Assembly: GCA_000181795.3 (NCBI GenBank)
Contig: CM012953.1
Location: 17,659,241-17,723,240, forward strand
Source: Trichinella spiralis
Lineage: Eukaryota; Nematoda; Enoplea; Trichinellida; Trichinellidae
DNA: 64,000 nt
Direction of reading: 5' to 3'
Numbering within the stretch: position 1 is the stretch's first letter; each line of letters opens with the position of its first letter. The position numbers were made by a program, and so were the translations under genes. The notes under the pieces were generated by a model. The model saw only the letters and a program-made list of their open reading frames with translations, was not told where the DNA came from and made no database searches. Shown in pieces: positions 11,503-23,045 of the stretch.

Positions 11503-12408
11503 TCACGGGCCAACAAAAGAAGGAAAATCGATCATAGGATGTTTAAATACGTTGGATGCATCATACTGCAACTGATAAGCTTTCGCGTGGATTTGAAAAC
11601 CGTGCAATCTGAAATACATCAAACAGATATTTTTACGATTAAAAATTTTTTGTTAAAACAGACCATACCTAGCCACGTAAGAACTTGCCGGCGGATCAGG
11701 TCGCAACTCCGGGTGCACCATAAATACCATGTGAGGAAAACTCGTGCCAAAATATGCTCCATCTATACTCTGATGTTTCGATGACTTTGGATTGTACAAA
11801 TCCATGCATTTTGGGCAGTACAATTTTACCACTGATTCTGTCGGTACGTCAGACAGTCCTATTCAACAACAGTATAATGTGCAAATATAACAATTTCAGT
11901 TAACAAAATACTAATTTCACCTGTTGGAAGAAGAGGTTGACCAGTACAAAAAAATCTTGGACAACGTCCAAAATCTCCATTTGTCCATTTGTCAAGCATC
12001 TGCGATATACCTTGATTAGTCAAAATGTAGCGCGCGTGAATCAAGCCATAAAGCATTTCAGCAGCTTGTTCGTGCATGTCCATTTCTTTACTACTAGTTT
12101 CACCATCATCCTCCTCTGAAGAAAAAATGTACTACTTGCAAAAAGACAACTCTACTTTATAGCACTGCAAACGACACATTACCTGATTCATTGTCAAGTA
12201 ATAAGTCAAGGGCAGCCCGATAATGTGGAACTTGCTCACTCAAACCAGTGAGATTAAATCTGTCCCGCATGAATTCTTCTTCCACCTTAAATAAATATAT
12301 TTAAAAAATGTACTGTTGCATATTTTTAATTCAAACTTCGCAAAAAAATTCGTTTCCCCGAAGTCGACAAAACCATGCAACCCATGAAAGGTTATGTGGA
12401 CTTGACAT
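11503..12408 (-). CDS. CSNK2B: Casein kinase II beta subunit, divergent paralogue
   Basis: This is a regulatory subunit of protein kinase CK2. Five coding exons on the minus strand join in phase: 12408-12337, 12285-12183, 12115-11921, 11858-11669 and 11608-11503, giving 221 residues. The zinc-finger cysteines are kept (FGRCPRFFC and VKLYCPKC), as are [12 protein letters not shown] and the tyrosine/histidine-rich core. Exon borders match those of the conserved copy at 15465-16450. It differs most at the N-terminus ([13 protein letters not shown] in place of [13 protein letters not shown]), in the acidic loop ([14 protein letters not shown]) and at the C-terminus after the LHGFQIH block. The N-terminal serines followed by glutamates, which CK2 autophosphorylates in the family, are not conserved. 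The frame is intact, so it looks functional. Confidence 0.92.
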
Positions 12409-14082
12409 TGTTCGAACTGAAAAACACTTTGTATAAATAATCTATAAACATAATATCATAAACATACAATAAAAACATATGCTTCTTTACTTTTAATTTA
12501 TGTAACATACTTTTAAATTTCATAAAGTATCAAAGCTGTAGAAATGTGTCGCCTATATAAAATAGAATATAATACAAAATTTACTGCAATGTTTTAATTA
12601 ATTAACACTTACAGTCGAAATACAACAAAGTAGGGAGATTGTAAATTCCCGTAAATGAATAAAGCGCAACCTTTCAAGTATTACTATCTTGAGACAATCA
12701 AGTATTAAAAAATGGGCAATTAAAAATTATAACAAAATTAGCTGTTGTAATCAGTGTAGATAGAAAACGTTTATTTAAAAATATAAATCTAATCAAGAAA
12801 TTATTTTCTCGAAATACACGCAAAATGAAATATGAATGTAGGAAAAGGTTTCAATTACGACGATCACGTAAAAGCTTTCTATACGGTTCTTGCCGCTAAT
12901 TACAAAATTCAGATAAGGAAAGACAGACCTTGAATGCTTGTCTTCCGGAGAACTTCAATAAGACCAATTCCTACTAATAACCTCTTCTTCTCTATCCTTG
13001 ATCACACAAGTAGTATACACTAAAGTTGATAAAATACGACTTGGGCGGCCTGCCCCACCCCCCCCCCCATAGGGAAAAATTTTATGCAACTCTTACCATG
13101 TCCATCCCCTAAATTTGAAATAAATCTTCTGAATAGTATATCAGCCCGCCCCTATAAATTAGACATATCAACGCCCCTGGTAGTACATCAATATACTCAC
13201 ACAACATAGGAACGGAGCAATATAAGGCTGCCAAGGTCAAAATTTGGTAAACAAAAAAAAAGAAACACAGAATCGCAGGTAGTAATGATTGCTGTAAATC
13301 AACACGAACTCACGCTGCAACCCTCGCTTCTGCTCAATCATTCAAATTACAATATGAAAATTGATGATCATGTACAAATCTATCGTTCTGTATTCTATAA
13401 TGAATTAATGCGACAGTATGCTAATGTTGCGATAACTGAACCTGAATTTAATTTATCCTACACAGAAAGGGAGTGCTGTTCTATTTTTATGCAGTAGCTA
13501 TATATGTATATATGATATATACATATATGATTCTTTATAGCTATATATGATTTATTTTTATTTGAGGAAAAGTTTGCTAAGGATTTGTTTGTAACTTTAA
13601 TGCATGACTGAACATGATTTGTTATCATTCACTTTCTCTATAAACTATTAAAACAAACACTAAACTGTAGACAAAAACAAATGACATTGTCAGCACATAT
13701 TAAAAAATTCAGAAAGCAAAATTGGTTAGTTGAAATAAATAATTACTATCTGATGGAACTGTGAATCGTTTATTTTCCTTTTCACATGGTGAAGGAGTTT
13801 ATGAATGTGAACGAACGTACAACATCAATAAATGTTATTTATAACAGTCATACAGCAGAAGACTGTAACGAAAAAGATGGCCAGCCAACAGTCTTGCAAA
13901 ATAGAAAAAGGAATAGCTTTCACCGGATTGTTCAGATAGAAATTGTTTGTTAAAAGCAATTTAAAGAAAAACAAAATAAAGAAAATGTAAATAAATGTTC
14001 ACTGTTTTTTGCAAATTGGTTGTTGAAATAGTAATGCAAATAGGTACTAATTAGAAGAAATTAGTAAAGTGTAAAAGACAAC
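12409..14082. other. Intergenic, AT-rich
   Basis: No gene was recognised. The stretch holds a poly-C run near 13056-13068 and the inverted repeat end at 13110-13179. A 70-codon open frame at 13285-13497 has no recognisable domain and is treated as chance. Confidence 0.5.
13110..13179 (-). repeat. TIR-like repeat end, copy 2 (inverted)
   Basis: Read on the minus strand this begins CAGGGGCGTTGATA and continues TGTCTAATTTATAGGGG, then an AGAAGATTTAT block, matching 8151-8215. The two copies face each other 5 kb apart. The flanking bases do not form a duplication. Confidence 0.5.
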
Positions 14083-14098
14083 GTCCCTGGGTGGGCTC

Positions 14099-14149
<51 letters not shown>

Positions 14150-14155
14150 AGAGAC
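14083..14155 (-). tRNA. tRNA-Asn (GTT)
   Basis: The reverse complement is 73 bases and folds as a standard tRNA. The acceptor stem GTCTCTG pairs with CAGGGAC (one G-T pair). The anticodon stem TTCGG/CCGAA encloses the loop CTGTTAA, giving anticodon GTT. The T arm contains GGTTCGAGCC. No intron and no encoded CCA are seen. It sits between the two CK2-beta genes. Confidence 0.96.
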
Positions 14156-14607
14156 TGCGGTTTCCTTCTAGATAAAGCAACAAATAATACAAACAATGTT
14201 CCAGCTCAATTAACATTAACTTGTATTAAAATAGCATATAAACAACGTTCTGCACTGTTAAAATAAAATTAATTATTTACTTGGATTTTAATACAGATTT
14301 GAAAATATTATTAAGATATAAAAATTTCAGTTAAATATTCTGATCAATAAAAAATAAAATTTCGTACCTATTGAGCATCATTAGATAATGAAAGTTTGAG
14401 CAGTATGGGCCAATATAATGAATGTGCAAGTGAACGAATCATGTTAAGAACACTTCCAACCCATCAAAAAACAAAAAATAAAATCAATAAAATATAAAAC
14501 AAAAAGAAGAATTTATCTTCGGATTAGAGTATGTAAATTACCCAATAAAAATTTTGCACAAATTATTTAAGTATTAGATGAATATGCTGTTAATACTTTT
14601 ATGCTAA
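14156..14607. other. Intergenic, nothing recognised
   Basis: AT-rich sequence between the tRNA gene and the pogo-type element. No coding or repeat structure stands out. Confidence 0.5.
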
Positions 14608-14609
14608 TA

Positions 14610-15336
14610 CAGTGGAATTCCGATTATCCGAACACTCGGTTTTTGGGGGTCTTTCGGATAATAAGATGTTTTCAATTTTTCAAAATGTATGTACGAAGCG
14701 TTTATAGCTGTTATTCTCAATTAGATGCGGAAGAGTAGACATTCGATTTATTATGCGACGTTATTTGCCCTATTTGACCTGTAAATTTTGCGCCACTCTC
14801 ACCGTCAGCAGACAACTTTTCACCGTGAATTTTAAGTTCGCGTATGTCATGCCGACTTTTAAAGTTTCTTAGTCATCCTGAACTGGCTACAAAATTATCA
14901 ATACCTAGCTTAGTACTGAAAGCTAGTGCTTTCTCTTGCAAAATGGGACCACTTATTGATTGGTCAAGTGCAAGTTTCTGGAGGAACCACATGCATATTG
15001 CTGAACCAAGCGCGCTATTCATTTACGTGAAGAACAGCTACACGAAGTACCCAGGTGCAACACAAAATCAGTTAGCTGACGTCGACTGTGATAGATGACT
15101 GAAACTGTGGACAGACCCACACCAAAACTCTCAGCGATTTTCCTGAGCGACTCGCCGTTCTCTACTAGTCTACACACTTCTAGCTTTTGCTCTAAACTCA
15201 AAACCTTTCTCTTTCTACTAGCAGACATAGTGGACATGAAAATTAGCCAACAGAATGTTACAGTATTAGAAAAATGCAGGTTGTCCGACCAAAAAATGTT
15301 CAGATAATCGACTAACAAATAATCGGAGTTTCACTG
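14610..15336 (-). mobile_element. Short pogo/Tigger-type DNA transposon
   Basis: Inverted ends begin CAGTGGAATTCCGATTATCCGA on the left and CAGTGAAACTCCGATTATTTG on the right, and a TA duplication flanks the element (14608-14609 and 15337-15338). This is the pogo/Tigger signature. Inside, on the minus strand at about 15060-15230, is a CENP-B-type helix-turn-helix start of a transposase (SASRKRKVLSLEQKLEVCRL, then GESLRKIAESFGVG). The rest of the transposase, including the catalytic DDE region, is missing, so the 727-base copy is non-autonomous. Confidence 0.82.
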
Positions 15337-15464
15337 TATTTCAAAATAAGAATAAATATATTGCATAATAATTTTACTGATGTACTGTATATGATTGAAT
15401 ATTTCAAACTGTATTGAATGTATGTTGATTAATGATTGCTTCATCACACAGCTTTTCTGTTCAT

Positions 15465-16450
15465 TCAATTCAATGGTGGAAAGCCGGATACTGCACGGAC
15501 TGGCTGTTTGTAATTCGAAGCTGCTTGCATTTGAAGGTGATATGCATCCGGATGTATTTTGAAACCGTACAGTCTAAAAAACTAATGATGATTAAAAAAC
15601 AGATTTTCTATATTATTAATGACTTTGGAACATATGCGCGTAAAGGTGGTTTCGGTCGAAGTTCTGGATGAACCATAAACAGCATGTGCGGAAAGCCTGT
15701 TCCAAAGTATGCTCCATCTGTATGATGATGTTTAGACGACTTTGGATTGTACAAATCCAAGCATTTCGGACAGTACAACTTCACCATAGATTCGCCAGGA
15801 ATATCAGAAAGTCCTAAAAATAAAAAATAAAATGCTATTACATTTATTCTTATGTTTTTCAAAATTAAATACCCATCGGAAGAAGATTCTGACTCTCGCA
15901 ATAAAATCGTGGACATTGTCCAAAATCACTAACAGTCCATTTTTCCAGCATCTGGCCAATGCCATGATTTGTCAAAATGTACCTTGCATGGATTAATCCA
16001 TAGAGCATCTCTGCAGCCTGTTCAATTAAGTCTGATTGATTTGGATTCTGTTCTAATTCATCGTCTGGAATTGAAAAACAATACATTATCATGAACTGCT
16101 ACCACACTGGTAAACATGACAAATTTTAGATAAACAGCAGTAAAACACTGAGAAAAAAGTGTATGGGTAAATAAGATGCATAACCACCTGGTTCAACATC
16201 AAGAATCATGTCTAATGCTTGGCGATAGTGAGGAACTTGTTCATTCAGGCCTGTTAAGTTGAACTTATCTTGAATGTAGTCTTCGTCTACCTGAAAAATG
16301 TATATGATCAAAGTAATAATATAATCAGTATAATGATTATATAATAATTATGATAAAAGTAATATATAATCAAAATACTTCACAAAAAAATTCATTCCCA
16401 CGAAGTCCGCAAAACCAAGAAATCCACGAAACTTCTTCGGAACTGCTCAT
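15465..16450 (-). CDS. CSNK2B: Casein kinase II beta subunit
   Basis: This is the regulatory subunit of the CK2 holoenzyme. It dimerises through a zinc finger and binds two catalytic alpha chains. Five coding exons on the minus strand (16450-16379, 16290-16188, 16064-15873, 15813-15624, 15573-15465) join in phase to 221 residues; the human protein has 215. The N-terminus [20 protein letters not shown] is identical to the animal consensus, including the autophosphorylation serines. The zinc-finger cysteines are in FGQCPRFYC and VKLYCPKC. The C-terminal block [20 protein letters not shown], which docks the alpha subunit in the family, is present. Introns are 50-123 bases. This is the orthologue; the copy at 11503-12408 is its divergent neighbour. 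Confidence 0.97.
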
Positions 16451-17581
16451 TTTCACTTTGAACAATATGCAACCTAAAAAATCTATTATTTAATATGAAA
16501 CTAACCACTTTTAAACCATATTTCATAAATAAGGTGCAAGTCACTAACCACTTAATGAATTTTTTTAACTAACGAAACTAATATGTATAGATAAACGACT
16601 ACAAATTATATAAAACAATGCTTTTTTCTTAGGTTGTCATATTATTTTATGCAATAAAAAACGGTATTGAATTAAATAATCTGCCTAAAAATTATCATTA
16701 GGACTGCTTCACAGAAAAAACTGCGCCCCACTACGTCAAAAACTCACAAAGTATCACTTTCAATGAACAACAAGACAACGAAATACAGTATGGTAAAAAA
16801 GAAACAATGAAGAATAATGCTTGTTGCTGTCAAATTAACTACAAATTACATTTATGAATTGTTATTAGAAATTATAAAATAATACTAAAACTACTAAATA
16901 AATTTCTGTTCTTAGTTCTATAATTTACAATAAAAAGTACATCGCATAACAAAGAAAATATGTACCTGACTTTCATCAACATCTTAAATTGTCAAACTTA
17001 AATAATTTTATTAAACTAAACAAAAAGGGAGTAAAGTACTTTATTTTTTAGTAAAAATAAAAATCTACATTTTAATTAATTTAGCAATTGGCGGAATAGA
17101 TTTAAATTTAAATTTATAATTTATGTTTAAAACATTATTTTTTATTTTGTTAAAAAATATTATTGAAATTTCAGCATTATTAGCTATTATTATCCATATT
17201 TTAGTTACTTTTGTAATTTGTAAAATCATTTATGTTAGACTTGCAGCAAAATTCCAAATAAATTTTATTTGAATTTAAATAAATAAAAACACTGTTTATC
17301 TGCTTTACAATCTTCTTTATAATACATACACGTGCATGAGCAAAAAATCATGTGATCATTTTTAAAGCTACAGTAATGTAGGCATACTTTCTAAAGTTGT
17401 GTAAAAATCATTGAAATAATCATTGCATAAAATTTAATTTTTTAAATATTGATTTAATTATTTAACATGGTACTATCAAAATGTCAGCATTTAATGCTAT
17501 AGCATATAATGTGTAAATTGTGCGTGAAAATCAGTATTAAATGTACTAATGACTATCAGTAGTTTTTTTTATTCAAATACG
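16451..17581. other. Intergenic, AT-rich
   Basis: No gene, repeat or RNA was recognised. The stretch would hold the promoters of CK2-beta (leftward) and COX4 (rightward), but no motif can be named. Confidence 0.5.
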
Positions 17582-18142
17582 ATGGCACTTTTGAATCAAT
17601 CGAAAATAGCGAATGCATTCTTATTTAGCAGTAGACATATCACATTTAGTAGTATATTGCGTAGTTCTGCGCATGGTGATGTATGGTATGGACCTGAAAG
17701 AGCTGCCGGTCGAGAAATGGTTGGTTATGGCAATGGCGATTTAGAATATTTTGATAGAGTTGATCATCCGTATCCCGCTTTACGGTTTCGAAAAGAAGAT
17801 GAAAAGATTAAAGCACTTCGAGAAAAAGAGAAAGGAGATTGGAAAGCGCTGACGATGGCCGAGAAGCAAAACTTATATCGTGCCAGTTTTTGCCTTACAT
17901 TTTCCGAAGTTCTGGCACCAACTGGTCATTGGAAAGTTGTAACAGGCTTCACAATGATTGTGATTTCTTTGACTTTATGGTTCTCTGTGTTTTTGAGAAG
18001 CTGTATTTTCAAGCCAATGCCTGAATCGTTCAGTGACGAAGAAAAGGAAAAGCAGATGCAACGTATGATTGATTTGTATGCTGGGCCATTTACTGGTTTT
18101 TCATCGAAATGGGATTATGAAAAGAATCGTTGGAAAGCATGA
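17582..18142 (+). CDS. COX4: Cytochrome c oxidase subunit 4
   Basis: This is a nuclear-encoded subunit of respiratory complex IV in the mitochondrial inner membrane. The 186-residue form starts at the second in-frame ATG; an upstream ATG at 17549 would add 11 residues. Residues 1-30 are rich in serine, arginine and hydrophobics and free of acids, as in a mitochondrial presequence. The family block REKEKGDWKALTMAEKQNLYR lies around 80-100. One membrane helix spans about 118-138. The C-terminus carries SKWDYEKNRWK, the hallmark ending of animal COX4. No intron is seen. A poly(A) signal lies at 18212-18217. It is convergent with NAA40. Confidence 0.95.
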   Translation: MALLNQSKIANAFLFSSRHITFSSILRSSAHGDVWYGPERAAGREMVGYGNGDLEYFDRVDHPYPALRFRKEDEKIKALREKEKGDWKALTMAEKQNLYRASFCLTFSEVLAPTGHWKVVTGFTMIVISLTLWFSVFLRSCIFKPMPESFSDEEKEKQMQRMIDLYAGPFTGFSSKWDYEKNRWKA

Positions 18143-18456
18143 ACAAAGAAGCCACATGCGAAAAGTAGGATAGTTTGAATAATTTGACTTTACTTATTGA
18201 GGTTTTGAAAAAATAAAGATTTTTGGCAAATACTGATGTTTTGAATTGTATTTATAAAAATATCAGTTGCTTAATGTGACAACAATAATAGAAATGCGGC
18301 AGTGTAATTTTCTTTCGAAATCGATAATAACACTGGTTTTACAATAAATATTTATTGATTTTTTTGCTTATATAACTTTCATAAATGAGGGGACATTTTT
18401 CAATTGTAACTACCTGATTAGCAAAATGTCAGTCGCATTTGGCATTAAATAAATGT
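18143..18456. other. Convergent 3' intergenic gap
   Basis: The gap between the ends of COX4 and NAA40 holds the COX4 poly(A) signal AATAAA at 18212-18217. A minus-strand AATAAA at 18351-18356 could serve NAA40. Confidence 0.6.
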
Positions 18457-19038
18457 TCAAATTTGTTTGCTCAAGATGTAATAATCGGCATGTTCTTCTT
18501 TCGTTGGAGAATACGTGTCTTCAACAAATGCTTGTTTTATAAAAAATTTTAAACTGTTTTCATTGAATTTGAAAACGGTAACGAAAATGTTTAACATCTT
18601 TGTTTTCGCAGCAAGCTGCTTTACAATTTCAATTATAGCCGTGCCAACGCCTTGCCTTCGATAATGTTCTGCAACCTGAATTTCATAACAATAAAGTGCA
18701 GTACGACCGCGTTCCATGTCGAAGCGGAAATGGCAAAAGCCGACAACAGATCCGACTTTGTTTATGACAACGATGTAACGGCATGCCTTGTTATTCATCT
18801 CTTCAACTTTCTTCTCCCTATCCCATCCCCAACTTGATCGTTCATATAAACTTTTCATATTCGATTCCAACAAGTTGAACATTTCAACGAACAATTTTTC
18901 CGGCAGATCAGATCTGGTAAATATTTCAAACTTCAATTCTCCAACTTGTGGCATATTATCAATAAATTGAAGAAGTTCTTCCGATGTTCTTCCGTTGGCT
19001 CTTGCCACCAGCTTTTTTCGAAGATGATACGGTAACAT
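18457..19038 (-). CDS. NAA40: N-alpha-acetyltransferase 40 (NatD)
   Basis: NatD acetylates the N-terminal serine of histones H4 and H2A. The 193-residue frame is a GNAT fold: the acetyl-CoA loop RRQGVG is at residues 127-132, YCYEIQV at 116-122 precedes it, and SSWGW at 68-72 and FCHFRFDME at 101-109 match the NAA40 pattern rather than other N-acetyltransferases. The human protein has about 237 residues, and the missing part is a basic N-terminal tail. A TTTTCAG acceptor-like site lies just upstream (about 19048) with the frame open between it and the ATG. An upstream coding exon supplying that tail is therefore possible; otherwise it is a spliced-leader site. Confidence 0.9.
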   Translation of the reverse strand: MLPYHLRKKLVARANGRTSEELLQFIDNMPQVGELKFEIFTRSDLPEKLFVEMFNLLESNMKSLYERSSWGWDREKKVEEMNNKACRYIVVINKVGSVVGFCHFRFDMERGRTALYCYEIQVAEHYRRQGVGTAIIEIVKQLAAKTKMLNIFVTVFKFNENSLKFFIKQAFVEDTYSPTKEEHADYYILSKQI

Positions 19039-20664
19039 GGCTAATTCTGAAAAAAAAATTCAACGTCAACACATGCTTTTATTCGATACTTTACACTTTG
19101 AAAAATTGTGTTTTGTTTCACATTTTACCATATTACCTTAATTTAATAATAGGGATAATTTTATTTCATATGTTTGCAATTATGTTTTTTTTCATTTGTT
19201 TCACTGAAGAAAATGTAGAATTTTCTACTTTTATCCTAAAACGTGAAAGCTCTATTTTTCACCCTATATTCGTACTGTATCCGGTCATTTTAGTACAATT
19301 GATTATGCGAAAGACAGGTTCAAATCTTCATTAGTTTCTTACACTGGTAATATTTTGTTATTCAATATTGCTTTTAAAATTCAATTCAATTACAGTTAAC
19401 AAAACATGAATAAACTGAATAAAATTTGAATATTTCGCATAAATACTTTACTTATGTTACATTTGCATTAGCCATATATGAATTGAAGAAAAAGTGTTTG
19501 TTAACCAGTATAAATAAATGGCAAAAAAAGTTTCCAATGTTGCCGTCTTTTGTTATATTGATTTGATCAATATTATAACTGTAACGTTGTAATTTTTTTC
19601 ATCTTAATGGAGAATAGAAGATTTCAAATTATGAAGATGAGATTTATCACTATTACATCTTCAATCACGTGCACTTGGAGTTGGATTCCAGTTGGTCAGT
19701 ATCAACTGAATGAAGACTTCTGATAGTGTTTTAATTAGGTCAAATGGAGTGTTTTACATAATTTATTCTCTGTTTGGCATCCGAAAAATAAATGAAATAT
19801 ATTCCAGCTTGAAAACTCTTTCTTCAAATAATAAGATGAACGCGTTGCTCACAAACTACCAACAAAACAAAACTCACACACATTATAATTCATGGGAGTG
19901 CCATCAACTAAACGAAGTAAGCAAGCCATGATAATAATAATATCAATCATCAGAATGCTAAATAAGTTGCAATAAAACACTATGTGTAAAAACACGGCTA
20001 AACGGGTTGCTTAATACATAACAGCAGCTATCATTTTGCAACAATTTTTTGTTTATTTTTATCTTATTTTTCATTTTATATCATTTATCTTATTTTTCTT
20101 AATTTCCGCTTCTATTATACATATGTTTCTGACATCTACCATCCTTAACAAATAATTGTATGAAATATAAATTACAACCAGTTATTTATTTTATTATACT
20201 CATTGTATTACACTACATTTATCAGATCATTTTTGCAACAGTTCTTAGTTCATGTTAATTTAAAAAAAACTGTACACCGACATTTGGAATTAATAACACT
20301 TTGAGTAATTTTCATTAATTCTTAAAAAATCATCTGCTATGCATCTATTTGCATAATTCTATCAATTAGGCTATTTGGAAAAATATTTTTTCTAAAAAAG
20401 CAAACAGATTTTTTATAAAACCTTCCAGATGTATCGCTATCATGCATAATGTATCTTTCCTTCACAAAGTTTAATTTAATAATTGAACTACAACAAATAT
20501 TTTTATTTCAAATTCTAATAAAACTTGGTAATTAAAAGAAAAACTTTCACTGATTGAGGCAATCATAAATAGTCAGCTTGTCGTCGTCGCTGTCGTTCAA
20601 AGGAATGATCGGCCTGTGAAAACAATACTTGCCTAAAAATTATTCAAATGCAACTGTTAATGGG
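19039..20664. other. Intergenic, AT-rich
   Basis: No gene was recognised. An acceptor-like site near 20634 opens a stretch that could be an alternative last exon of the minus-strand gene to the right (about 20550-20633). Confidence 0.45.
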
Positions 20665-21963
20665 TTAAAGTATAAGCAAACAATTACGCAGTTCAATAAA
20701 CCCATATATTATTGGTTTTAATGGAATGTAGCTGTCAAAAAATGGACAATCTACAGGCAAACACGGCTCAGGAACACCTTTATTAAAATACTTTGTACTT
20801 CCATGTGCATTATCGCTGAATTTAGGCAAAGATAAAACTTTGCGATGCTTAAGTGACGAACTTCCTGAATAAAATCCCTTTCTATCTGGAAATTCACATG
20901 CCAGCTTCTTCTGATCATTATCTCTTTTTAACCTTTTCACAGTTGGCGGTGTGTGTATTTCAGAAAAAGGTAGTGAGCTGTGTCGCAAAAATGACTTTGA
21001 AATAAGTTCGCCTAGCCTCAACTCCAACTGATGTCGCAATTTCCTTTCTTCTTGAAGCTGCTTCTCATAAGACTGCTTTTCCATTTCCTAAAACTGCTAT
21101 TTGATAAAAAAGTCCCATTAAACAAACAATATAATAATTACATAAACTTTATAATATAAATACTGATTAAGCAATTTCAAAGCAAAAATAATTCGAATAT
21201 TAATCAGTTCTATTTCATTATGAAATAAAGCTTACAATAAATCGTATCTCCGATTTTAAATTATTCAACTGTTTATTAAATTCGTTTTCCATTTGCTGCT
21301 CTTTATCTCTTTGCTTTTGTTGTTCAGCATATGTTTGCGCCAATCTTTGAAATTCTTCACGTTCACATTTTGTTTTCCAGTCGCGCAAAAATTTCGCCTC
21401 TCCCGTTTTAATCATTAATTCTTCTCGAAGTTGCTAAATCAAATACAACATTCCATCATATATATAACTGCAATTTCTACTCGCTTTGAGTTGTTAGTAC
21501 AGAACATCTTACCTGTATAATAGCTTCATATGATTTTGGAGAAGATGGCTGCAACGGTGGCCGTTGAGAAATTTCGTTGTTAATACAAAAAGCGTTCACA
21601 TTTTGCTATAGACAAGATAAGGTAAAGATATCTAACAACTTATAATAAATCATAATTATACCGAAAAGTTTGCTAGTTTTTTGGGTTGAACTTTTCCAAT
21701 TTCCGTAGATGATGAACATTGTACTGTTGATGAATCACTTTTCGGTGTAATGTCAGTTACGGATGATGACGGAGTTCTGTTTTTCAACGCTTGTTGAACG
21801 CATTGATCGACCACTGAGACAGAAAATATTTTATGTAAGAATATGAAAAAAATCGCGTACTTTGCAAAACAGAAGGCTGCGAAAATAAGAAGTCATCTTC
21901 CCAGTCATCATCCAGAATATTCATCACGGAAATCTGAGGTATTGAATCACCAATTTCAAGCAT
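20665..21963 (-). CDS. ATRIP-like coiled-coil protein (tentative)
   Basis: Five exons on the minus strand join in phase: 21963-21861, 21813-21662, 21605-21513, 21433-21236 and 21087-20665, giving 322 residues if the last exon is read to its stop. The N-terminus has an acidic-aromatic patch (ILDDDWEDDFLFSQ). A low-complexity serine/threonine stretch follows, then a strong coiled coil (about 120-210) starting LREELMIKTGEAKFLRD and containing LNNLKSEIRF. These features resemble the N-terminal part of ATRIP, the partner of the ATR checkpoint kinase, whose acidic patch binds RPA and whose coiled coil begins with a similar GE.K.LRD motif. The product is far shorter than human ATRIP (791 residues). 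The gene is well supported; the name is an inference. A CAG acceptor abuts the start. Confidence 0.6.
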
Positions 21964-23045
21964 CACCTGAAAATAAAATGAACAGTAGATAATGAAGAAA
22001 AACCTTTACGCTGTTCTTGAAAGCTTCAATCTATTAATACATTTTCACATTAAACAATAAATTATTCAATTTCTTAAACATGTAATACGTAAACAAATAA
22101 ATTTTCATTTTCAAAAGTTTCTTCAAATTGTTTTACACACGTTTAAGACATTTACCGTTAATTAGAAAGCAACTGACTTTTAAAATGAACTTAATTTTAA
22201 ATTGTTCGAAAAATTACGTACTCACAAATAAGAAATTTTACACGACAAATTTTGCATTAATCAAAAATAAGAACGCCATTATAATATCTATGACCAACTT
22301 AAAAAAACAAGCTGGTAGATATGATTTTAGCATTAGATGAACATTACATATTCAGCATATGAAATACAGTGCAATTTATAAGGGCAAATGTGAAATAATT
22401 AAATATGCAACTATTTAAACAAATTTTATTAATAAATGATGTATTTGTTTCATAATTTCATTTTAAATATAATAAAAAATATATAAAATTCACATAAAAT
22501 ACTAAATAAATGAAAACGTCAAAAATATTCACACATCCGAGCTACATAAAGAACGAACGACCTTCATGATAAAGACAAAAATATACAAAATCACTACAGT
22601 ATCTTCTACATCGAATGCAAGTATAAATTTCAACAAAAAGAAATCGGAAACAAAGTCTATCAGCACTCAGCCATTTTAATTTTTTTAATGTAAATATATA
22701 AATTAAAAAAAATTAACTTTTAAATAAGTATATTCAAACTCCATTATTATTCATTAATTATTTTTTCTAAAAAGAAATGCAATTTTTTCTCTACTATTCT
22801 TCTTATGAAAAGAAATTTCAAAGTTAGTGGTGAAAATTAAAAAATTTATTTTTATTAATTTAATAATATTATTATAATTATAAAAACAATGCCAGAAAAT
22901 TACTGATTTTGAATAGATTTATACTTCAGACTTGATTTTTAATCATCTTTTGTAGTTGACTTTCTGTAGTATTCAGAACGATATTTTTGTTTGTGGTGCT
23001 TTGTATGTTATATTTTATTTTCAATTAAGTATTTAAATTAAATAT
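21964..23045. other. Intergenic, AT-rich
   Basis: No gene was recognised. A short open frame at 22128-22340 is rich in asparagine, lysine and isoleucine, as expected by chance in this composition. Confidence 0.5.

Noticed and set aside
8151-13179. A single 5-kb DNA transposon carrying WARS1
   Set aside because: The ends are inverted copies, but there is no target duplication and no transposase between them; kept only as a finding to check.
13285-13497. 70-codon open frame starting MIAVNQHELTL
   Set aside because: No domain, no splice context, and a length expected by chance; it is followed by a TA-rich tract.
18984-19334. 116-codon plus-strand frame overlapping the start of NAA40
   Set aside because: It is antisense to NAA40 exon sequence and then runs through AT-rich intergenic DNA; it is hydrophobic by composition only.
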